In this document: positions 61,601 to 64,000 of the stretch, piece by piece
Numbering within the stretch: position 1 is the first letter of the stretch
How the letters are laid out: every line of letters begins with the position of its first letter
Assembly (NCBI GenBank): GCA_916610825.1
Contig: OU744453.1
Location: 19,432,241 to 19,496,240 of the forward strand
Length of the DNA: 64,000 nucleotides
Source: Haliclystus octoradiatus
Taxonomy: Eukaryota; Cnidaria; Staurozoa; Stauromedusae; Haliclystidae
Reading direction: 5' to 3'
Position numbers and translations under genes: made by a program
Notes under the pieces: generated by a model
What the model was told of the DNA's origin: nothing
Databases searched by the model: none
The model's input: only the letters and a program-made list of their open reading frames with translations

Positions 61601-63918
61601 GTTAATTTGTCCTGTTGGCCTAAACTTTATGGGTAGAATTATATTGTCAGTTATAGGGAAAGATAGAAGGAGAATGCTACATTTGTATACCCTGCCACCT
61701 GGAAAAGCCACCAATGTAAGTGACATTGTTTGTATTTGTTAATTAACTGTCTATGTAGGCCTATATGTATATTTGAATAGTATTAATTTGTATGTATGAA
61801 ATTTTCATTTAGTGAATTATGATAAAGAATCATTGATCTCAGTTCTACCGGGCGGTCGTTCTCGTGTTTGTCGCTTTTCCGAACATGTGGTTTAATTGTT
61901 TTTTATTGATGGATAAATAAGTTAATCGTATTTGTGGTTCAGAGCTTTCTTTCGCTTGAGCAATATTGGGAAAGTGACATCTCGCGTAAGCACTGTGAAG
62001 TTCTGATACATGCATTCATTACTTCAAAACTTGACGATTGCAACATTCTACTTTCTGGAGCAACAACATGTCAAACTCAGAAGTTGTAATATGTGCAAAT
62101 CCAGCTGCACGACTTTTAACTGGAATTGAAAGTATGAGCATATTACATCACTGCTCAAAGAACTTGACTGGCTTCCTCTATCGAAAGGATATAATTTAAA
62201 TTATTGTGACTATGTTCAAAGCTTTGAATGGATTATCGAATTTGTATCTAAAATAATTGTTAATACTGAATATCCCTACTAGAAATTTGCAGTCTGAAGA
62301 AAAAAAAATAGCTCAAAGTTCCAAATTGTAGACTGAAGTTCAGTAGAAGGCCTTTATCACATACTGCGCCTAAGCATTGGCCAGATTGGAAAGATTGCAA
62401 TGTGTGCGGCCAAGGTGGTATTTTTTCTCGGAAAAACGTGCGGCTGAAAGCCAAATTCTGGTGCAATTTTTGTGCGGACGAATCACATATGTTTGCCAAT
62501 TTGGAAATAACATCTAACTAATCATGGAAATTGTGTCATTTTCTTATAAAATACGGATAAAATTATGAAATGTGTGGTTGGAATTTCATCTGCGAAAATG
62601 ATTACACGGCCACAATCTTGCCTGCAAACAGCAAACTTTCCAATCTGGAGCATCGGAATGCCATTCCTCTGAACTTACGAATGTTGACTTAACAGTCTGA
62701 ATTTAAATGTGATATGAAAGCCTATCTCTTTAAAAGAGTGTATAATATAATTGACATTTAATTAATAGCTACACTTTTTGTTTAATAGTTATTAGCTGAT
62801 TTTACTTTTATTTTACTAATATTACAACCACTGTAAAGGCAAGCGATTTGGGACGTTTTTAAGAAATAGAGCTATAGAAAAACTATATTTATTATTAATA
62901 ATACAGATTAGATTCCAAATGGATGACTTGATCCCATCATTTGAACGACAGCCAAAACGTGGACTAGGATCTATGTTTACAGCTAGAAAATGTAGCACTT
63001 AGAGCGACACCTTCTTAATTCAATCCCAATCTGCTTTTAAATTCAATTCAGGGAGCTGATCCAAAAATAGTTTTTTTTTACGAATATGTAGTGGATTGTT
63101 TTGTGCCTATTGTTTATCATAATGTATTTCCTTTGTTAAATGTAAAGCTTCCGTTGTAATCACGTATACCTTGTAATGTAAATCACTGTATGTAATATAT
63201 CAACCCTCTTCACGTCTGCCCTTCGTGGCGACAACATCACATTACCAAGGCTGGTCCACCTTCATAGAGGCTCTGTTTATCAACGGTCATATGAACCCTT
63301 ATTCATCCTCTCCCTGTTGGTGGCCAGCTACAACTATTACATCAAATATATATCTAATCAACGTCTATGTACGCGTGTGGTAATTTATCAATACATCGAC
63401 TCATTCCACCCGCTACAAATATAAGGAAAATGTAATATGCCAACATGGGCAACATTTGCTAATATTTCCCACCATGTTACTGTATGCCATTCTAATTTAG
63501 TAAATATCTGGTATAACGTACATTGTAGAACCTGTAAGGAATCAATCTAAACTTATGAGACTTAAAAGTTCAAATCGAAAATATGTCAACCGTCGAAAGA
63601 AAAAACAGAAGCTTGGGCAAATATCAACGGTTTAGTTTTAGACTATTAGGCCTGAAGTTCTACAAACCTGCGATCTTTGTCAGTTTGATTGAGACCTCCT
63701 TTCTTTCCATGTTGCTTTACTTTACTCAAATCACCAAACCATGCCGCTTTGTGGATTTTTACAAGGCTCTGCTCTTGAATCTCTGGGTAACCAAGCATAG
63801 ATCCAATACTGGAATCCATTCGAAAACCACTCTGACCTGTACTAGACCCAGCAGAGCTCAACGAGTTTTTTCTTGACGACTTTTTGCGTCCTTTAAGCAG
63901 CCTTTTTAAAGCAGACAT
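23006..63918 (-). CDS. ANKRD26: ANKRD26-family protein: ankyrin repeats, acidic middle, long coiled coil
   Basis: At least 52 exons on the minus strand, about 2,380 aa; exon lists are in the segment entries. The start ATG at 63918 gives MSALKRLLKGRKKSSRKNS, a basic head like that of human ANKRD26. The IHKAAWFGDLSKV line and six or seven ankyrin repeats follow, then acidic motifs SWADSDSE and SNWDSE resembling human SWPTSDDE and SPWDSE, then about 1,000 residues of heptad-rich coiled coil. It ends with a region matching the human C-terminal part (ARLEINKRLQDLN; KELYQGEIRTSAKLADQLN). All exon phases agree from exon 1 to 51. In vertebrates ANKRD26 sits at centriole distal appendages and recruits PIDD1. 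The exon structure spans 41 kb and carries many MITEs in introns. POTE and CCDC144 are relatives, but those are mammalian offshoots. Confidence 0.9.
24913..25008 (+). mobile_element. tRNA-like fragment (SINE head or tRNA pseudogene)
   Basis: TGGTAACTCAGAGATAGAG resembles box A and GGGTTTCAATTCCTCG resembles box B, with a long G-rich insert between. No acceptor stem can be closed. Confidence 0.3.
26931..26999. repeat. Short foldback related to the 8-kb palindrome
   Basis: GGAACTAGTTCCAGGCAC on the left and GAGTCTGGCACTAGTTCC on the right form a 70-base inverted repeat that shares the CCGGAACTAGTGCCAGG core of the large palindrome. It sits in an ANKRD26-like intron. Confidence 0.5.
28239..28411. 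mobile_element. Tc1/mariner-type MITE, family B
   Basis: TA/CAGTCAAACTCGGTTAATAT and AAGAAAGTTCGACTG/TA bound 173 bp. The interior TAAAACTGATTTCTAGTTTC matches the 3787 copy in inverse. Confidence 0.8.
28853..28915 (+). mobile_element. Family E terminal fragment (plus orientation)
   Basis: CCGGGGGGTAACTCCCATAC, GACGGGGACGTTCATATATT and GAGGGTATCC match one end of family E. The other end is absent. It is an inverse partner of the fragment at 29883-29952. Confidence 0.6.
29326..44877 (-). CDS. ANKRD26: ANKRD26-like gene, segment 4: long coiled coil (exons 21-45)
   Basis: Exons: 44745-44877, 44477-44656, 43550-43871, 43107-43211, 42619-42753, 41500-41579, 41334-41418, 41183-41239, 40517-40636, 40062-40108, 38908-39007, 37830-37877, 36535-36660, 36386-36448, 36184-36249, 35440-35589, 34617-34736, 32685-32855, 31847-31897, 31647-31720, 30791-30860, 30172-30270, 29963-30044, 29543-29571 and 29326-29397. 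Every junction is in phase. Nearly all residues (about 1304-2165) follow coiled-coil heptads. Exon 24 has an internal repeat (GELNLTQSNLNETKNNL, GELNRTKERLQQK). The line EVKSRSKLG at the exon 38 end decides the longer donor there. For exon 43 an upstream in-phase acceptor (AATGATTTTGATG, near 30065) is also possible. The region corresponds to the CCDC144C-type coiled coil of ANKRD26. Confidence 0.87.
29883..29952 (-). mobile_element. Family E terminal fragment (minus orientation)
   Basis: Reverse complement of the 28853 fragment at roughly 75% identity by eye (GGGTACCTTTT, CCATACTTTTGGTAT, GGGGTAAC). The pair encloses exons 44 and 45 of the ANKRD26-like gene. Confidence 0.6.
30472..30705 (-). 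mobile_element. tRNA-derived SINE copy
   Basis: The same body and tail as the 61-kb copy (GAGTACCATCTAAGGATGG, GGAGTGATACGGGTGCC), with a shortened tRNA head (CAGACGGCAGAGCAACCGAA). Lies between exons 41 and 42. Confidence 0.75.
30915..31006 (-). ncRNA. Decayed hammerhead-bearing repeat end
   Basis: The minus strand shows helix II GCGT/ACGT, GAAAC, a short helix III and AATGG in hammerhead order, with a damaged core. The outer block (30915-30950, CTCAAT... CAGAGC) matches the flanks of the copies near 8900 and 11470. Confidence 0.5.
31188..31568. repeat. Foldback repeat, 90-bp arms
   Basis: Left (31188-31280) and right (31475-31568) arms are almost perfect inverse copies: AAAAGTCAATGGCAACAG and CTGTTGCCATTGACTTTTG at the ends, GTCGTTTCGGCTAATGTCTC and ACATTAGCCGAAACGAC inside. 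The AT-rich loop is about 195 bases. It lies in an ANKRD26-like intron, right beside the decayed hammerhead. Confidence 0.75.
32110..32484. mobile_element. GC-ended MITE, family E
   Basis: Ends CCCGGGGGTAACTCC and GGAGTTACCCCCCC... CGGG enclose 375 bp. Flanks share the 8-bp GTAATGGC (32102-32109 and 32485-32492). The interior repeats GGGTCC, TTTTTGGGT and CATTTTTCCAAAGTGGCAC words on both strands. Confidence 0.8.
33620..33715 (-). CDS. Alternative internal first exon of the ANKRD26-like gene (candidate)
   Basis: ATG at 33715 in a strong context (AAAATGG) opens 32 codons, MASALSSEKEDSSIDYDGC then SLLHDPTIIGYSE, ending GAG/GTATTC in phase 0. The next exon (32685-32855, ARKSLESLLANIK) is entered in phase 0, so the two join in frame. 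The codon makeup looks coding (acidic, Ser-rich N-terminus). The product would be a C-terminal coiled-coil isoform of roughly 530 residues. It could instead be the first exon of a nested gene, but no other partner exons were found. Confidence 0.55.
34240..34425. mobile_element. Family E copy, shortened
   Basis: GCTATAGTACGAGGAC, CCACTTTTATGGGTC, CATTTTTCCAAAGTGGCACC and GTTACTCCCGGG occur in the family order, but much of the interior is missing. Confidence 0.55.
35001..35282. mobile_element. hAT-like MITE with perfect 8-bp target duplication
   Basis: Terminal inverted repeats begin CAGAGCCATCTATTTACAAG and match over about 30 of 31 bases. Flanks carry GATGCTAG on both sides (34993-35000 and 35283-35290). 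282 bp, no coding capacity. The near-identical ends and intact duplication imply a recent insertion into an ANKRD26-like intron. Confidence 0.9.
38636..38805. repeat. Foldback repeat, 60-bp arms
   Basis: TTTTGGCGTTAACTTCC... CCAAGCCATGATTAC on the left is mirrored by GTAATCATGGCTTG... GGAAATTATGCCAAAACG on the right. It is an intronic inverted repeat with no coding content. Confidence 0.65.
39095..39398. mobile_element. Family E-like copy, diverged
   Basis: CTTCGGGGGCAACTTCG on the left and GAAGTAACACCCCGGGAA on the right form weak inverted ends. The inner AATATTTGAACGTCC and GTATACGAAAAGTAT match the 41880 copy. Confidence 0.45.
39655..39930. mobile_element. Family A repeats, multiple or nested copies
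   Basis: The words CACTCTAGCAAAAT and TATTGAATCAATCCTG recur three times over 275 bases, suggesting tandem or nested family A copies. Confidence 0.5.
40215..40395. repeat. Foldback repeat, 45-bp arms
   Basis: TTGACAACGTTTTGG... GTCCATTCTCGAA at the left is mirrored by AGAGAATGGGGTC... CCAAAACGTTGTCAA-type sequence at the right (40358-40392). It is intronic, adjacent to exon 29 of the ANKRD26-like gene. Confidence 0.55.
41880..42201. mobile_element. GC-ended MITE, family E
   Basis: CGGGGATCAACTTCCATAC and TGGAAGTTACCCCCGGG are the ends. ACGTTCCC flanks both sides (41872-41879 and 42202-42209). About 322 bp, in the intron between exons 25 and 26 of the ANKRD26-like gene. Confidence 0.75.
45508..45801. 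mobile_element. GC-ended MITE, family E
   Basis: CCGG-G(n)-TAACTCC at the left and GGAGTTACCCCCTCCCGG at the right, with inner CCACTTTGGACCC and GTGGCACGTCCCCGTATAG. About 294 bp, intronic. Flanks TTGCATAT and TTGCTATA are only partly alike. Confidence 0.7.
45923..51016 (-). CDS. ANKRD26: ANKRD26-like gene, segment 3: giant charged exon, Gln tract and linker (exons 16-20)
   Basis: Exons 49702-51016 (1315 nt), 48986-49203, 46933-47218, 46193-46298 and 45923-46094. Exon 16 is by far the longest exon. Its first half is acidic; its second half is a Lys/Glu/Arg coiled coil (ERERLLIEKEKYAQEELKRL and similar). Exon 17 carries a tract of nine Gln, mixed CAA/CAG. Exons 18-20 are Ser/Pro/Asp-rich linker without heptads. 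Residues run from about 605 to 1303. Confidence 0.88.
47359..47527. mobile_element. TIR MITE, family A
   Basis: TA/CAGTAAAAACATTTATAGCG and AACAGGTTTTACTG/TA bound 169 bp; interior TAGTATTTTCTATTGAATCA. In the intron between exons 17 and 18. Confidence 0.75.
48211..48310 (-). CDS. Alternative internal first exon of the ANKRD26-like gene (candidate)
   Basis: An open exon begins with ATG at 48310 (MVTIGDVFGCLDGIFSRG, then SVVKRDAKSARISLPG) and ends CCAG/GTTTGT in phase 1. The next exon downstream (46933-47218) requires exactly phase 1 entry, so MVTIG... would join GSNMVKEDVIVFLEE in frame. There is no good acceptor at its 5' side, which fits a first exon. The start context is weak (T at -3, G at +4). 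It lies in the 1.8-kb intron between exons 17 and 18 and would give a protein lacking the ankyrin repeats. Confidence 0.5.
49443..49615 (-). mobile_element. tRNA-derived SINE fragment
   Basis: The 3' half of the SINE (GATCTGCAGTGTCGCGGCTG, GTACGGGCGCC) without the tRNA head. A short piece of the body in the opposite sense (AACTCAGCCTGAGACTCACC) lies at 49345-49372, implying rearrangement. Confidence 0.65.
51130..57587 (-). CDS. ANKRD26: ANKRD26-like gene, segment 2: acidic low-complexity middle (exons 7-15)
   Basis: Exons 57557-57587 (31 nt), 56546-56609, 55546-55606, 54469-54734, 53903-53968, 52926-53099, 52219-52366, 51527-51552 (26 nt) and 51130-51184. The protein here is rich in Ser, Asp, Glu and Pro, with the WADSDSE and NWDSE motifs seen in vertebrate ANKRD26. 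Exon 13 ends in phase 1 and exon 15 starts in phase 0. The 26-nt microexon KTTSQTNKK, bounded by TTTTTACAG and GTATTA, restores the frame exactly, so I accept it although it is tiny. Residues run from about 307 to 604. Confidence 0.8.
51395..51466 (+). tRNA. tRNA-Gln (anticodon CTG)
   Basis: The acceptor GGTCTTA pairs perfectly with TAAGACC, followed by discriminator T as in other animal tRNA-Gln. The D arm contains GGTTAGCA. The anticodon stem CAGGA/TCCTG encloses loop CTCTGAA with anticodon CTG at 51428-51430. The T arm is CCGAG-TTCAAGT-CTCGG. No intron. It lies antisense in an ANKRD26-like intron, about 60 bases from the 26-nt microexon. A T-rich run follows within 15 bases, fitting Pol III termination. 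Confidence 0.95.
55230..55397. mobile_element. Tc1/mariner-type MITE, family B
   Basis: TA/CAGTCAAGCTTGCTTAATAT and TTAACAGAGTTCGACTG/TA bound 168 bp, with inner GCGAGGTAGGATTATGAG. In the intron between exons 9 and 10 of the ANKRD26-like gene. Confidence 0.8.
57844..58131. mobile_element. Family D MITE fragment interrupted by a foldback element
   Basis: The right end ACCTTTGTCGGACCCTG (58115-58131) and the inner block AATTTTCTTTTGAATTTTAG (57846-57865) match the 15229 copy. The foldback at 57885-58083 splits it, so the foldback inserted later. The left terminus was not found. Confidence 0.65.
57885..58083. mobile_element. Foldback element built of TTCATGAAC words (family F)
   Basis: Ends read CCTGCGAAAAACAGTTCAGG and GAACTGTTCTCGCAGG. 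The interior is almost wholly an imperfect palindrome of ACAGTTCATGAAC/GTTCATGAACTGT words around a TTTAACGTTCATGAACTG core. Confidence 0.75.
58250..58312. mobile_element. Partial family F copy
   Basis: GGGGGCCATTTAGAGCTCAT followed by GAACTGTTCATGAACTC matches one arm of family F. A smaller trace lies at 5858-5880. Confidence 0.5.
58362..63918 (-). CDS. ANKRD26: ANKRD26-like gene, segment 1: basic head and ankyrin repeats (exons 1-6)
   Basis: Exons 63668-63918, 60733-60847, 60240-60413, 59473-59579, 59037-59174 and 58362-58498, ending in phases 2, 0, 0, 2, 2 and 1. Residues 1-50 are basic and Ser-rich. Ankyrin repeats run from about residue 52 to 270. Canonical units begin TPLHLACVKGHIHIV, TPLMKAIECREADCV, SPLHLAAMTGDVDVG, TPLHVACVLGYVNFV and TPLMSSAGEGQINVV. 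A degenerate first unit (KIHKAAWFGDLSKVKQ) and a degenerate last unit (TAVNHANANNHP) cap the array. Exon 6 leaves the repeats for a Gly/Ser-rich linker (KMFGGGLSSGSNLPIYGG). Intron 1 is the largest (2.8 kb) and holds a SINE and a LINE tail. Confidence 0.92.
59686..59866. mobile_element. Foldback element, family F, second copy
   Basis: Same organisation as 57885-58083: an AGTTCATGAACAGTTCATGA arm, a GGGGCCATTTAACGTTCATG core and a TTTTGCAGAGG end. It sits inside SINE-like sequence (TCTCAACCTTTGCCTGC on the left; GGTTCTATCCCCGGC box B-like at 59878-59892 on the right). Confidence 0.65.
60462..60612. mobile_element. TIR MITE, family A
   Basis: CAATCAAACATGTTACCTG at the left, ATACAGATTTCACTA at the right, with TAGTATTTTCTATTGAATCA inside. 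Between exons 2 and 3 of the ANKRD26-like gene. Confidence 0.65.
61057..61428 (-). mobile_element. tRNA-derived SINE, fullest copy
   Basis: The minus strand begins with a tRNA-like head: box A TAGCTCAGATGG and box B GGTTCAAATCC, separated by a longer than normal insert. The body follows (GGTCAACTCAGCCTTGAA, GAGTACCATCTGAGGATGG, GCTGCGGCGCATCGTTGCGC) and a tail with GAGGAGTGGTACGGGTGCC. About 370 bp, in ANKRD26-like intron 1. Confidence 0.8.
61950..62750 (+). mobile_element. LINE 3' end (CR1/L2-like reverse transcriptase tail), interrupted
   Basis: The conceptual translation includes LIHAFITSKLDDCNILLSG, then a CxTQKLQ-like line, LDWLPLS-like sequence, FKALNGLSN and APKHWNAIPLNLRML. These are the thumb and C-terminal motifs of CR1/L2-type LINEs (SRLDYCNSLL, LHWLPV, FKALNGLAP, LWNSLP). 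Several frames are needed, so it is a decayed 5'-truncated copy. A 268-bp TIR element has inserted at 62381-62648. Confidence 0.7.
62381..62648. mobile_element. TIR element inserted in the LINE tail
   Basis: Perfect 13-bp inverted ends CCAGATTGGAAAG / CTTTCCAATCTGG, flanked by AGCATTGG and AGCATCGG (7 of 8). Without it, the LINE reads through TAAGCATTGG into AATGCC (APKHWNAIP). The interior has a second inverted pair, AAGATTGCAATGTGTGCGGC and GGCCACAATCTTGCC. Confidence 0.75.
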
Positions 63919-64000
63919 CTTGAGCTGATTTCAAATAATATTCTCAGCTGAATAGCGCCGTTATATGACCTGTTTAAAATATTAAACTAATATTGTTGTT

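Noticed and set aside
1-64000. CRISPR array, bacterial operons, rRNA genes, retroviral or Polinton proteins
   Set aside because: No direct repeats with regular unique spacers, no rRNA core sequences, and no capsid, envelope or integrase motifs were recognised in either strand.

Overview
The window comes from an intron-rich, AT-rich animal nuclear genome. It is clearly not a vertebrate, and a marine invertebrate is the best guess; I could not place it to phylum. The evidence is spliced metazoan genes with short exons and introns of 0.1-3 kb, a eukaryotic tRNA-Gln, and dense short repeats (MITEs, tRNA-derived SINEs, foldback elements, a LINE tail, hammerhead-bearing retroelement remnants).

Layout. 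(1) 186-5670, + strand: the 3' part of a CRELD-like gene, made of alternating furin-like and calcium-binding EGF exons followed by a hydrophobic C-terminus. (2) 5.7-13.1 kb: gene-poor, repeat-rich DNA containing a long hairpin, intact-looking hammerhead ribozyme motifs and MITEs. (3) 13221-15632, - strand: ribosomal protein eL29 (RPL29), three exons, 59 aa. (4) 17144-19746, - strand: a DUSP6/7/9-type MAP kinase phosphatase, three exons, 399 aa. (5) 23006-63918, - strand: one very large gene of at least 52 exons and about 2,380 aa. It has N-terminal ankyrin repeats, an acidic low-complexity middle and a long coiled coil, and it matches the ANKRD26 family. A tRNA-Gln(CTG) lies antisense in one of its introns.

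The splice phases were followed exon by exon. CRELD exons are all phase 1-1. RPL29 and DUSP join exactly to whole codon counts. The ANKRD26-like model is phase-consistent through 51 exons, including microexons of 26, 29 and 31 nt; only the last junction needs one unplaced exon. Two extra ATG exons inside this gene (33715 and 48310) end in exactly the phase needed to join downstream exons, suggesting internal promoters and shorter coiled-coil isoforms.

The most unusual signals are the hammerhead motifs at 8946-8985 and 11535-11630, which have complete conserved cores, a very short helix III and paired helix I, as known from Penelope-like retroelements; a 700-bp palindrome at 7734-8446; and several MITE families with perfect or near-perfect 8-bp target duplications. 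The four protein genes do not form a pathway. CRELD works in the ER, eL29 in the ribosome, the phosphatase on ERK, and ANKRD26 at centriole distal appendages.
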